Of a DNA stretch of 64,000 bases, positions 53,698 through 61,680 are shown in pieces. Each line of letters opens with the position of its first letter. Position 1 is the first letter of the stretch. The stretch lies in the NCBI GenBank assembly GCA_045603745.1, contig JAZUMQ010000032.1, positions 9,953 to 73,952 of the forward strand, read 5' to 3'. The position numbers and the translations under genes are program-made. This DNA comes from RGIG995 sp045603745 (GTDB taxonomy: Bacteria; Bacillota; Clostridia; Oscillospirales; UBA644). The notes beneath the pieces were generated by a model that saw only the letters and a program-made list of their open reading frames with translations, had not been told where the DNA came from and did not search any database.

Positions 53698-54462
53698 TTA
53701 TTCCAGAATGTTGGTCGTGATATAATCAACTCTTACTTCATCTGCAAGTCTTATTGCAGCTTCCAGATCGTTTTCTGCCCATACGTTGATCTTTTTCCCT
53801 GCGTCGTGAACTGCTTGTGCCATTTCTTTATCAATAATGAGATGATTAATATCCAAATCCAGATTGTATTGATTTAACGTATCAACCAAGGACTGAATCG
53901 TGCCACCGTCATCAAAATATTTTTTATCTATTAGGTACTGCGCTGATTGTTCGGGATATAATTCTCGGAGGTAAATCAGATTTTGAAGTCCAAATGCAAT
54001 GATGGTCGTGTTGTGCAACCAATCATGGCTCTTTACAATATCGCAAATTTCAGTAAGTTGCTCTTTTGTATAGAGTTGTTTTAATTCGATTACGGCCATT
54101 TTTTCGTACCGCTTGCAGATCTGTATGAATTCCCAAAGGGAAGGAATGCAAATATCGTTTCGGTCTTTTTCTCCACCCATTCCGCAAAGTTTGATCTTTC
54201 GGACGGTGTCGTAAGTGCATTCTTCGACGTTAATATTATCGATTCCTACGCGGGAAACGTTTGCATCGTGAAGACAAACGAAATGTCCGTCCACCGTGCA
54301 ATGAATATCCGTTTCAATTCCGTAATAAGACCGATTGCCGGCGGCCACGAATGCGGCGTGAGTGTTTTCTTTTTCCAGACCCGAAACGCCTCTGTGGGCA
54401 ATCATCAAGGGTTTATGGGAACAGGTGAGTTTAATTGTATTGCTCAAAGTCGTATTGTCCAT
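53698..54462 (-). CDS. Glycerophosphodiester phosphodiesterase family protein
   Basis: GDPD TIM-barrel enzyme (254 residues), predicted to release glycerol 3-phosphate from glycerophosphodiesters. Catalytic residues are in place: H23 (AHRG), E50 and D52 (IETDIH), H65 (CLHDAN), and a Glu/Lys in VIELKQL. No signal peptide, so cytoplasmic. ATG 54462 follows aaggaag; the longer in-frame reading crosses the promoter and is rejected. Codon use is more AT-rich than in its neighbours. Confidence 0.92.
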   Translation of the reverse strand: MDNTTLSNTIKLTCSHKPLMIAHRGVSGLEKENTHAAFVAAGNRSYYGIETDIHCTVDGHFVCLHDANVSRVGIDNINVEECTYDTVRKIKLCGMGGEKDRNDICIPSLWEFIQICKRYEKMAVIELKQLYTKEQLTEICDIVKSHDWLHNTTIIAFGLQNLIYLRELYPEQSAQYLIDKKYFDDGGTIQSLVDTLNQYNLDLDINHLIIDKEMAQAVHDAGKKINVWAENDLEAAIRLADEVRVDYITTNILE

Positions 54463-54488
54463 AAGGATACTTCCTTCAATTTTTTTTA

Positions 54489-54517
54489 AGTATAACATAT
54501 ATCGTTTCAAAAGTCAA
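54489..54517 (-). promoter_or_regulatory. Promoter of the GDPD gene
   Basis: On the minus strand: TTGACT (54517-54512), 17-base spacer, TATACT (54494-54489) with TGT before it. Back to back with the mscS promoter; the two -35 boxes are 10 bases apart. Confidence 0.8.
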
Positions 54518-54527
54518 TGCCATTTTC

Positions 54528-54556
54528 TTGACATTTCGGCAAAAAAGTATTATAAT
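54528..54556 (+). promoter_or_regulatory. Consensus promoter of the mscS-type gene
   Basis: TTGACA (54528-54533), 17-base spacer, TATAAT (54551-54556): full consensus for the vegetative sigma factor, 28 bases before the ATG. Confidence 0.9.
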
Positions 54557-54584
54557 ATAAGAAAAACGAAGGTGGTATTTTATT

Positions 54585-55403
54585 ATGGAAGAATTTTTCA
54601 AAACCCTTCTTGCAAAATTAGGAGAATTTGCTTCTACTGCGGGATTACGCTTGGTCGGAGCGATTTTAATTCTTTTTGTTGGTTTCAAATTGTGTAAATG
54701 GGTGTTGAATCTTTTAAAGAAAACCAAAGCCTTTTCTAAGATGGATGGAGGCGTTCAAACCTTTTTAGTCAGCCTTCTGAATATTGTATTGAAAATTATG
54801 ATCGTGTTGAGTTCCGTTTCGTTGTTGGGGGTTCCCATGACGAATTTTGTGGCATTGCTTGCCTCTGCCGGGGTTGCCATCGGTGCCTCTCTGCAAGGTT
54901 CTCTTTCCAATCTTGCCGGCGGAATTATGATTTTGATTTTCAAACCGTTTAAGGTGGGGGATTATATTGATACCGCCGAAGGTTCGGGAACGGTAACGGA
55001 AGTAACGATTCTTTATACTATTCTTACCACCCCCGATAACCGCCGTATCGTCATTCCCAACGGTGCTATTTCCAATGAAGCGATCACCAACTATTCTTAT
55101 CACGACGTTCGTCGTCTCGATTTAACCTTTTCCGTTTCTTATGATGCGGATATTGAAGTTGTAAAGAATCTTTTGTTGGAAAAAGCAAAAACACACGCTT
55201 TGGTTTTGACCGAGCCGGACGTCCCCTTTTGTCGTCTTACGGAACACGGACAATCGTCGTTGAATTTTGCTTTGCGGGTTTGGGTCAAAAGCGAGGACTA
55301 TTGGCAGGTCAATTTTGATTTGAAAGAGGAGATTAAAAAATCCTTGGACGAAAAAGGCATTGAAATTCCTTATCCTCAACTCGACGTGCATTTGGATAAA
55401 TAA
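54585..55403 (+). CDS. MscS-family mechanosensitive channel
   Basis: Small-conductance mechanosensitive channel (272 residues). Three transmembrane helices (about 15-40, 57-80, 84-112), the last with the Ala/Gly-rich pore helix pattern ASAGVAIGASLQGSLSN. The cytoplasmic beta domain follows (FKPFKVGDYI, VIPNGAISNEAITNYS) and then the alpha/beta domain. Overall length is that of E. coli MscS. Own consensus promoter; no terminator other than the IS-derived hairpin downstream. Confidence 0.94.
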   Translation: MEEFFKTLLAKLGEFASTAGLRLVGAILILFVGFKLCKWVLNLLKKTKAFSKMDGGVQTFLVSLLNIVLKIMIVLSSVSLLGVPMTNFVALLASAGVAIGASLQGSLSNLAGGIMILIFKPFKVGDYIDTAEGSGTVTEVTILYTILTTPDNRRIVIPNGAISNEAITNYSYHDVRRLDLTFSVSYDADIEVVKNLLLEKAKTHALVLTEPDVPFCRLTEHGQSSLNFALRVWVKSEDYWQVNFDLKEEIKKSLDEKGIEIPYPQLDVHLDK

Positions 55404-55449
55404 TAAAAAACGGACGGTTTTCTGATATGCACCTCCCAAAATTAGACAC

Positions 55450-55513
55450 TTTTGGAGGTGCATATTTTTTTGCAAAAACAGGTCGAATTCAAAAAAGGGA
55501 CTTGACAGAATTT
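55450..55513 (+). repeat. Copy 1 of the inverted IS left-end repeat
   Basis: About 64 bases, starting ttttggaggtgcatat and ending at gacagaatt, match the reverse complement of 63795-63863 with only a few differences and small A-run length changes. Confidence 0.85.
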
Positions 55514-55802
55514 GCGGAAGAGCGAAATATATCATTCATATAAAGGCGAGGTTGGACGAGTTGCGGACAATCACTTGAAAAGAGAGTTTTACGCAGACAA
55601 ACCCTTTAAGAAATTGACGGCTGACGCTACTCAATTCAACGTCAGAGGTGAGAAGGTTTCTCTTTCGACCGTTATGAATCTGTATAACCGAGAAATCTTG
55701 TCTTATTCGATTTCGTTGAATCCTAACCTGGATCAGATTCTGGAAATGTTGACAGGCTTGTTTGCGAAACTTCCTTCCGATGCAAGACCGCTGTTCCAAT
55801 CC
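55512..55802 (+). pseudogene. IS3-family transposase (orfB) fragment
   Basis: Integrase-core (rve/DDE) fragment of an IS150-like transposase. It shows HSYKGEVGRVADN, then the first catalytic Asp in TADATQF, VRGEKVSLSTVMNLYNREI, and the second Asp in FQSD near 55800, after which similarity stops. The catalytic Glu and everything downstream are missing. The frame stays open into unrelated sequence up to 56177, producing an apparent 221-residue chimera. Confidence 0.85.
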
Positions 55803-55969
55803 GACCGGGTGCGATTGGTGGGGGAAGAAGACGGCGTTGTCGGTACTGCGGTACCGGAATTCCTGCCGATCAAATTAAATAAGCAATCGATTTCGGCGTT
55901 TCCAAAATCAACGTTAACACCGAGTTTCAGTTGGTTTTTGCCGAAGTTATCCGCAACTACGTTGAAGCT
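55799..55969 (+). pseudogene. Class II fructose-bisphosphate aldolase fragment
   Basis: In a frame different from the chimeric reading, this stretch encodes CGTGIPADQIK, a TAA stop at 55880, then AIDFGVSKINVNTE, the substrate-binding end of class II aldolases (usually HGGTGIP ... KKAIDFGVSKINVNTE). The stop replaces a Lys codon. Just before it, a GEEDGV block in the third frame resembles another aldolase motif, so the remnant also carries a deletion. Not functional. Confidence 0.7.
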
Positions 55970-55970
55970 T

Positions 55971-56177
55971 GGACGACCTCTTTCGGCCTTTGTTCAGGCG
56001 GTTCGCGATGTTGCGGCATATTATTCTTTCCCTGTTCTGGATCTTTGGGCAGTTAGCGGAATTCAGCCAAACATTCCCATTATTAAAGAAAAGTTTATGC
56101 CTGATGGACTTCACCCCAACGATGCCGGTCATCGCTTGATCGCAGAATGTCTTGCCAATTTCATAAACGCTTTATAA
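55971..56177 (+). pseudogene. SGNH/GDSL hydrolase C-terminal fragment
   Basis: About 68 residues of the C-terminal end of an SGNH hydrolase: AFVQAVRDVAAYYSFPVLDL followed by the block V catalytic Asp/His motif in DGLHPNDAGHRLIAE. The nucleophile Ser (GDS), Gly and Asn blocks are missing. In frame with the IS3 fragment upstream only by chance. A terminator follows directly, probably that of the original gene. Confidence 0.75.
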
Positions 56178-56192
56178 AACTTAAAACCCTGT

Positions 56193-56221
56193 GGCGGTGT
56201 GAGAAAATCACGCCGCCTTTT
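56193..56221 (+). terminator. Terminator after the pseudogene block
   Basis: A 10-base GC-rich stem (56193-56202 with 56208-56217, one G-U pair), 5-base loop, then TTTT. It insulates the island operon from upstream transcription. Confidence 0.85.
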
Positions 56222-56242
56222 GAAAAAAATTCTGTTATGCTA

Positions 56243-56271
56243 TTGACAAATTCATGAAACTGTGCTATAAT
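56243..56271 (+). promoter_or_regulatory. Consensus promoter of the accessory operon
   Basis: TTGACA (56243-56248), 17-base spacer, TATAAT (56266-56271) preceded by TGC: consensus on every element. A 120-base AT-rich leader follows, without an obvious operator palindrome or riboswitch. Confidence 0.9.
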
Positions 56272-56391
56272 TTACTATAATATTAAAATGCAAGAAAAAC
56301 AGTATAATTCACAGAATTAATATTTATTTTTTCTTTAGCATTTTGTACAACATAAAGCAAATAAATCATTTTCAATTAGGGAGAACAAATC

Positions 56392-57588
56392 ATGCTCCAA
56401 ACCGCTCTTCAAATTGACCGAACACATCTTGCTAATCGAATAGTCCTCCAGCCTATGGAAGGGTGTGACTGCAACCCCGACGGCAGTCCAGGAGAGTTGA
56501 CTCTCCAGAAGTATCGCCGTGCCGCTGAGAGCGGAGCGGGACTGATCTGGATGGAGGCTTGCGCCGTCTGCCCTGAGGGGCGGACAAATCCCCGACAGAT
56601 GATGCTGACAAAGGACAATCTCCCGGCCTTCAAGTCGCTGGTAAGTGAGATGCGTCGGATCGCCGCGCAGGAGTGCGGTATCAACCCCGTGATCATCCTT
56701 CAACTTACCCATTCGGGCAGACAAAGCATTCTCCCCATGATCGCCTACCGCCATCCCCTCTACGAGGAAAGGCGACCCGTGACCGACGGACATATCGTGA
56801 CCGACGAATACCTCGGTACGCTCCCCGCGTTGTATGCGGCGTCGGCTGTGCTGGCGGCGGAAGCTGGCTTTGACGGGGTGGACGTGAAATCCTGCCACGG
56901 CTATCTCTTTCAAGAGCTTTTGTCGGCCTTTGGCCGCGAGGGCCGTTACGGCGGCAGCTTTGAAAACCGTACCCGTCTTTATCTGGACGCGGTGAAAGCC
57001 GTGAAGGCTGTCCTTCCCGAACATATGCTCTTGACCTCCCGCCTGAGCGTATCGGACATGGTACCATACCCCTACGGCTTTGGTACGACGGCGGAAAATG
57101 AGCTCGATTTCACTGAGCCTGATCTACTCCTTACGCGGTTGGTGGAGGCGGGGATCCGGATCCTCAACGTAACCATCGGAAATCCCTATTACAATCCCCA
57201 CGTCAACCGCCCCTACCGCAAGGGTGGGTATATTCCTCCCGAGACACCCGAGGTGGGTCTTGCCCGCTTTGTCGCGGTGGAGAAGCACGTCAAGGAGAAA
57301 TTCCCAACCCTTAGTGTGGTGGGCTCTGGACTGTCCTTCTACCGAGAAGATCTCATGGAACAGGCGGAAAAGCAGCTTGTCGAAGGTGTTTGCGACCTCG
57401 TAGGCTTTGGCCGTATGTGGCTGGCCTATCCCGAATTTTTCAGAGATCACAGGGAGGGGAAGTTTACCCCCAAAAAGTGCTGTCTCGCCTGCTCCAAATG
57501 TACCGAGCTGATGCGGGCAAAGCAAGTGTCGGGGTGCGCCGTGTTCAATGAATACTACAGAAATCTGTATAAGGAGATAAGAAAATGA
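56392..57588 (+). CDS. OYE-family FMN oxidoreductase with C-terminal Cys cluster
   Basis: Old-yellow-enzyme/2,4-dienoyl-CoA-reductase-type TIM barrel (398 residues). Family marks: NRIVLQPMEG near the start, LTHSGRQS, GFDGVDVKSCHGYL (usually GVEIHGAHGYL), RYGGSFENRTR, and VVGSGLS with GFGRMWLAYP at the phosphate end. The C-terminus has C364-x2-C367-x2-C370-x11-C382, like the [4Fe-4S] site of dienoyl-CoA reductases and BaiCD, but their FAD/NAD domains are absent. Electrons may come from a separate partner such as the FAD protein at 58313 (inference). The ATG follows agggag. Third positions are GC-richer than the core. Confidence 0.85.
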   Translation: MLQTALQIDRTHLANRIVLQPMEGCDCNPDGSPGELTLQKYRRAAESGAGLIWMEACAVCPEGRTNPRQMMLTKDNLPAFKSLVSEMRRIAAQECGINPVIILQLTHSGRQSILPMIAYRHPLYEERRPVTDGHIVTDEYLGTLPALYAASAVLAAEAGFDGVDVKSCHGYLFQELLSAFGREGRYGGSFENRTRLYLDAVKAVKAVLPEHMLLTSRLSVSDMVPYPYGFGTTAENELDFTEPDLLLTRLVEAGIRILNVTIGNPYYNPHVNRPYRKGGYIPPETPEVGLARFVAVEKHVKEKFPTLSVVGSGLSFYREDLMEQAEKQLVEGVCDLVGFGRMWLAYPEFFRDHREGKFTPKKCCLACSKCTELMRAKQVSGCAVFNEYYRNLYKEIRK

Positions 57589-58316
57589 GTACTGCCATCG
57601 TAACGGGTGTCCTCGGGGGCATCGGAAAAGAAAGCGCCCTCCAACTTTGCAAAAAGGGCTATACCGTAGTGGGCATGGACGTGGTGGACGCCACGAATCT
57701 GTCCGACTTCGACGGCCTGGACTTTACCTACGTCCGAGGGGATCTGGCAAACGCCGCTTCCCGTGCCGCGCTAGTGGATGCCGCCTCCGCCAAGGGCGAG
57801 ATTTCGGTTCTCGTCAACGTGGCGGGTGTAGCCCCCAAGGTTCGCCGTGATATTCTGGAGATGACCGAGGAAAGCTACGACTTTGTCATGGGTATCAACA
57901 CCAAGGGCACCCTTTTCCTCACCCAGCTCGTTGCGAACAAGATGATCGCCGGGGGTAAGGGAGGCTCCATTGTCAATATTTCCTCCTGTTCGGCCTACAC
58001 CTCCTCGACGAGCCGCGGGGAATACTGCATTTCCAAGGCGGGTGTCTCCATGATCACCAAGCTCTTTGCCGACCGACTGGCAGGGGAGGGAATCCTGGTC
58101 AACGAGATCTGCCCCGGCATCATCGCCACGGGCATGACCGACGCCGTGAAGGATAAGTACGACAAGCTCATCGCAGACGGTCTGGTCCCCATGGGCCGGT
58201 GGGGCATGCCCTCCGACATCGCCAAAGCCGTGGTCGCCCTCTGCGACGGCACCTTCGGCTATACCACGGGGCAGTCCTTTATTCTGGACGGAGGTATGCA
58301 CATCAGAAAACTATGA
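57585..58316 (+). CDS. Short-chain dehydrogenase/reductase
   Basis: Classical SDR (243 residues), NAD(P)-dependent. The cofactor loop TGVLGGIG is at residues 7-14, NVAG near 89, and the catalytic Ser/Tyr/Lys in NISSCSAY and Y147-x3-K151. GQSFILDGG is the usual C-terminal mark. An Asp in GMDVVDA at the end of strand 2 favours NAD over NADP. Overlaps both neighbours by 4 bases (ATGA), so tightly coupled. Substrate unknown; many members oxidise sugar or polyol hydroxyls. Confidence 0.93.
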   Translation: MSTAIVTGVLGGIGKESALQLCKKGYTVVGMDVVDATNLSDFDGLDFTYVRGDLANAASRAALVDAASAKGEISVLVNVAGVAPKVRRDILEMTEESYDFVMGINTKGTLFLTQLVANKMIAGGKGGSIVNISSCSAYTSSTSRGEYCISKAGVSMITKLFADRLAGEGILVNEICPGIIATGMTDAVKDKYDKLIADGLVPMGRWGMPSDIAKAVVALCDGTFGYTTGQSFILDGGMHIRKL

Positions 58317-60103
58317 AAAACCGATACCATACCCTCATCATTGGCACAGGTTGTGCAGGCTTCAACGCCGCCGATAAGCTTTACGACCTGGGCGTCACCG
58401 ATATAGCCATCATCACCGAAGGGCGATACATGGGCACCTCCCGCAACACGGGAAGCGATAAGCAAACCTACTATAAGCTCTCCCTCTGCGGCTCGGACGG
58501 GGACAGTATCCGTGAGATGGCGGATACCCTCTACAGCGGCGGCGGCGTCATGGGCGAGCACGCCCTTTGTGAGGCGGCCTACTCGCCCCGATGCTTCTTG
58601 CGCCTTGTAGAGTTGGGCGTGCCGTTTCCCACCAATGAATACGGTGAATACGCGGGATATAAGACCGATCACGATCCCCGCACCCGCGCCACCTCCTGTG
58701 GGCCTCTTACGTCAAAATATATGACCGAGGCCTTGGAGAGATCCTGTCTCCGAAAGGGAATTGAGATCATCGACTTTCAGCGGGTGATCAAGATCCTGCA
58801 TGAGAACGGGGCAGTCACGGGCGTGGCCTGCGTCTCCACCGTCACAGGGGAATGTACCGTCATTTCTTGCGAGAACATCATTCTCTGCACGGGAGGCCCT
58901 GCGGCGATCTACAAAAACACCGTTTACCCCGAGAGCCAGCACGGAGCCACGGGTCTGGCCATTGAGGCGGGGGTGTCCCTCTCCAACATGGAGGAGTGGC
59001 AGTACGGCCTGGCCAGCACAAAATTCCGCTGGAACTTGTCGGGAACCTACCAGCAGGTCATTCCCCGCTATATCAGCATCTCTCCCGACGGCACAGAGCG
59101 AGAGTTTCTCTACGACGCGCTGGGGGAGGAATCCCTCGGCCTCATCTTCCTCAAGGGCTACCAATGGCCTTTCGATACCCGCAAGGTGGAGGGCTCCTCC
59201 AAGGTGGATCTCCTGGTTGCCGCCGAGATCAAAAAGGGCCACCGCGTCTATCTGGACTATACGAAAAACCCCAAGGGGCTGGAAAAGGGCTTTACCGTCC
59301 TTCCCGCCGAGGCTTACGACTACCTTTCCCGCTCGGAGGCTCTGTTCGGCACGCCCATTCAACGTCTGGAAAAGATGAATATTGGTGCCATCAAGCTGTA
59401 CGCTGACCACGGCATCGACCTCTTTTCCGAGCTTCTTGAGACCGCTGTCTGCGCCCAGCACTGTAATGGCGGCGTGACCGTGGATATGAACTGGCAGACC
59501 AAGCTTGAGGGCTTATACTGCGCGGGTGAAGCGGCAGGCACTTTCGGGGTGTACCGCCCCGGGGGCAGTGCCCTGAACTCCACTCAAGTGGGCAGTCTTC
59601 GCGCCGCCGAGCATATCGCAAGGAAGGGAAGCACCCACCGTGAATTGGCTACCTACGAAATGCCTACTATCCAGCGCGGTACGTCCAATATCGCCGCTCT
59701 CCGTGAGAAATACCAAACCGACATGTCCCGCGTGGCCGACTTTGACCGAGACACCGCGGGGATGAAGGCGCTTTATGCCGAGGTAAGTACCCTCTGCGAG
59801 AGCTTCTTTGACGTGGTGGAGATCACGGATGTATGCGAGATCGCCGACGTGTTCAAGCTTTACGATATGGCGCTGACCCAACGGTCAGTGCTGTCGGCCA
59901 TGATTTGCTCTGCCGAGATTATCGGCACCCACGGCTCGGCCTTCGTGGACAAGGCCCCTGACAAGTGCGGCGGCGTGGCGAGGAGCACCCGTACCGTTAC
60001 GCTGGGCGCCGTTTCCGATATGAAGCCCGTTTCTCCCATGCCCAATCCCGAGCTGTGGTTTGAGACTTTGCTGGCGCGTAAAAGAAACGAAATGCTGAAA
60101 TGA
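58313..60103 (+). CDS. FAD-dependent oxidoreductase, fumarate-reductase flavoprotein type
   Basis: Flavoprotein (596 residues) of the fumarate reductase/succinate dehydrogenase/L-aspartate oxidase superfamily. The dinucleotide motif GTGCAGFNAA lies at residues 11-20; the FAD-contacting ILCTGGPAA lies near 205 and GLYCAGEAAGTFGVYRPGGSAL near 405-427. The usual SGxS loop reads SRNTGSDKQTYYKL, a distinct subfamily mark. No signal peptide or haem site, so probably cytoplasmic. It may oxidise or reduce the same substrate as the OYE protein or supply it with electrons; both are inference. Coupled to the SDR by ATGA. Confidence 0.88.
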   Translation: MKNRYHTLIIGTGCAGFNAADKLYDLGVTDIAIITEGRYMGTSRNTGSDKQTYYKLSLCGSDGDSIREMADTLYSGGGVMGEHALCEAAYSPRCFLRLVELGVPFPTNEYGEYAGYKTDHDPRTRATSCGPLTSKYMTEALERSCLRKGIEIIDFQRVIKILHENGAVTGVACVSTVTGECTVISCENIILCTGGPAAIYKNTVYPESQHGATGLAIEAGVSLSNMEEWQYGLASTKFRWNLSGTYQQVIPRYISISPDGTEREFLYDALGEESLGLIFLKGYQWPFDTRKVEGSSKVDLLVAAEIKKGHRVYLDYTKNPKGLEKGFTVLPAEAYDYLSRSEALFGTPIQRLEKMNIGAIKLYADHGIDLFSELLETAVCAQHCNGGVTVDMNWQTKLEGLYCAGEAAGTFGVYRPGGSALNSTQVGSLRAAEHIARKGSTHRELATYEMPTIQRGTSNIAALREKYQTDMSRVADFDRDTAGMKALYAEVSTLCESFFDVVEITDVCEIADVFKLYDMALTQRSVLSAMICSAEIIGTHGSAFVDKAPDKCGGVARSTRTVTLGAVSDMKPVSPMPNPELWFETLLARKRNEMLK

Positions 60104-60180
60104 GTGAATACAAATTGGGACTTGTTTCGGTCTCCTTCCGTTTCCCACACCGAGGTTTGAACGCCGGATTGTACGCGTAG
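60100..60180 (+). pseudogene. Truncated TIM-barrel isomerase/epimerase gene
   Basis: An ATG overlapping the stop of the FAD gene (ATGA) opens a 26-codon reading starting MSEYKLGLVSVSFR and ending at TAG 60178. Its first 14 codons closely match the start of the intact TIM-barrel gene at 61681 (QYRLGLVSISFR). After that the similarity ends abruptly. It looks like the 5' stub of the operon's next gene, cut by the event that brought in the segment up to about 61680. Confidence 0.7.
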
Positions 60181-60275
60181 AAATTCTTGGATTCCAAGTT
60201 GTCGTGGGTGATACGGAGGGCATCTGAAAACCGTTGTTTTTGTGCAGCCGAAAAAGCTGCTGAATGGAGATTGAT

Positions 60276-61538
60276 ATGGAAGTTATTTTATGTTGTTTTG
60301 CGGCACGCAGATATTGGACGGATAAGGACGAGTTAAACGGTGCCTTCGAGCACATTAGGAAAGAACTGAGTAAGCTTTGCTCGGAAGCATATCTTGTTGA
60401 TGACTCATTCGATTTAAACACTTTTGACGGCCATAAGGCGGACCTGATGATCGCGATCCCAATGTCGGGAGCGGTACAGCCAAGAATTCTGGAGGTTGCC
60501 CATCACTTTGGGCATGTCCTACTTTTCGCGGGATATGTCAATGGTAGCTTCGGCACGGTCAGCCAAAGAATGCTGGTCCTTAATTCCGCGCCTGCTGTTA
60601 TGGACGTATATGCACTACTGAAACGTCAGCACGGAAGCATAGATCTGTGCGTCAGCCGGGAGGAACTTCAAAATCGGGCACGAGCACTTGGCGTGATAGA
60701 ATCATTGAAGGGCTGCAAGTTGCTTGCCATAGGGAAAACCGAGCCTTGGGTCATCAGCTCGGTAAAGAACTGGGACATTGTCCGAGAAAAGTTTGGGATC
60801 GAAATTGTGGACGTGGAGCAAAGCGAGCTTGTTGAGCTGTACAACAGCGTACAGGACGATAATTGTTATGCGGAGCAATGGACGGAGAATGCTGCCGGCT
60901 TGGTAGAACCTACGTCATCGGATGTTTCCGACGCGTCAAGAATGCAAGCCGCTCTGATCAAGCTAATAGAAAAATACAACGCCCGCGGCGCGGCGATCGC
61001 TTGCTTTCAGCTTTTGAAAACAGGCACCACCGCCTGTCTTGGCGTCAGTTATATCAACACGTATACCGACTATGTTGTTTCCTGCGAAGGAGATATGGAC
61101 AGCGCGATCACGATGCTGATAATGAAGCAGTTGGCGCAGGATAGTGTGTGGATGGCGAATCCAAATATTCAACCCGACGGCACGGTCAACTTCGTGCATT
61201 GCACGGCTCCTACCATCATCAACGGTGAAAAGTGCGAATACATACTTCGAAACCATCACGAAAGCGGGATCGGTGTCAGCACGCAGGTCGAGTTGCCTCA
61301 AAATCTGGAGATGACCGCCTGCAGAATATCCAATAATCTGTCTCAGATCACGATTCGTAAATGCGTTGGCATCTGCGGAGATTACGAACCCAGCTGTAGG
61401 ACACAGCTGCGGGTCAGATTCGACGATTTTGACAGATATATCAAAACCGCGTTGGGTTGCCATCAAATGTTTGTCTTCAGCGACGTGACACAGGAGCTTG
61501 AGTACATTTCTAAAATTCTCGGGCTTGAGATACTGTAA
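60276..61538 (+). CDS. L-fucose/L-arabinose isomerase-like protein
   Basis: 420 residues of the FucI/AraA-like superfamily (COG2407 type). The C-terminal half shows the active-site pattern: SCEGDMDSA with E271/D273, MANPNI, VHCTAP with H308, then NHHESGIGVSTQVELP. The N-terminal half is a two-lobed alpha/beta domain with FAGYVNG. True isomerases are longer (about 500-590); shorter members include sugar-binding or isomerase enzymes of unknown substrate. ATG 60276 follows tggag; an ATG 12 bases upstream overlaps that site. Base composition differs from both flanking genes, and the gene sits where the TIM-barrel gene was cut. Confidence 0.8.
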   Translation: MEVILCCFAARRYWTDKDELNGAFEHIRKELSKLCSEAYLVDDSFDLNTFDGHKADLMIAIPMSGAVQPRILEVAHHFGHVLLFAGYVNGSFGTVSQRMLVLNSAPAVMDVYALLKRQHGSIDLCVSREELQNRARALGVIESLKGCKLLAIGKTEPWVISSVKNWDIVREKFGIEIVDVEQSELVELYNSVQDDNCYAEQWTENAAGLVEPTSSDVSDASRMQAALIKLIEKYNARGAAIACFQLLKTGTTACLGVSYINTYTDYVVSCEGDMDSAITMLIMKQLAQDSVWMANPNIQPDGTVNFVHCTAPTIINGEKCEYILRNHHESGIGVSTQVELPQNLEMTACRISNNLSQITIRKCVGICGDYEPSCRTQLRVRFDDFDRYIKTALGCHQMFVFSDVTQELEYISKILGLEIL

Positions 61539-61572
61539 CGAAGCTATTGGTGAATCCCTTGAAGTAGCGGCA

Positions 61573-61623
61573 CGATTTATCGGTTTTCCGTTTCGCTACG
61601 CTCCACTTCAAACCGATAAATCG
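61573..61623. repeat. Perfect 14-base inverted repeat in the 142-base gap
   Basis: 61573-61586 pairs perfectly with 61610-61623 around a 23-base loop. The loop start can instead pair gtagcg (61564-61569) with cgctac (61594-61599), so two structures compete. No T tract on either side, so not a standard terminator. Confidence 0.75.
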
Positions 61624-61680
61624 CAAGAAAAGGTGATGCATAGACGCCTTTTCCTGTCAGAAAGGAACAGGTAATCGAGT

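Larger units (their letters stand above)
55427..55802 (+). mobile_element. IS3-family (IS150-like) remnant, left end plus part of orfB
   Basis: The left part carries an IS3-like end (tgcacctcccaaaattag) and a subterminal hairpin that pairs tgcacctcc with ggaggtgca (55430-55460). A short piece of orfA (reading RDLTEF) is joined directly to the middle of orfB, so most of orfA and the front of orfB are deleted. The right part is cut near the second Asp of the DDE triad. The same left-end segment recurs inverted at 63795-63863. Confidence 0.8.

Noticed and set aside
55512..56177. A functional 221-residue gene
   Set aside because: The frame joins fragments of unrelated families; each lacks catalytic parts.
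61573..61623. Rho-independent terminator after the fucose-isomerase-like gene
   Set aside because: Long loop and no T tract on either strand.
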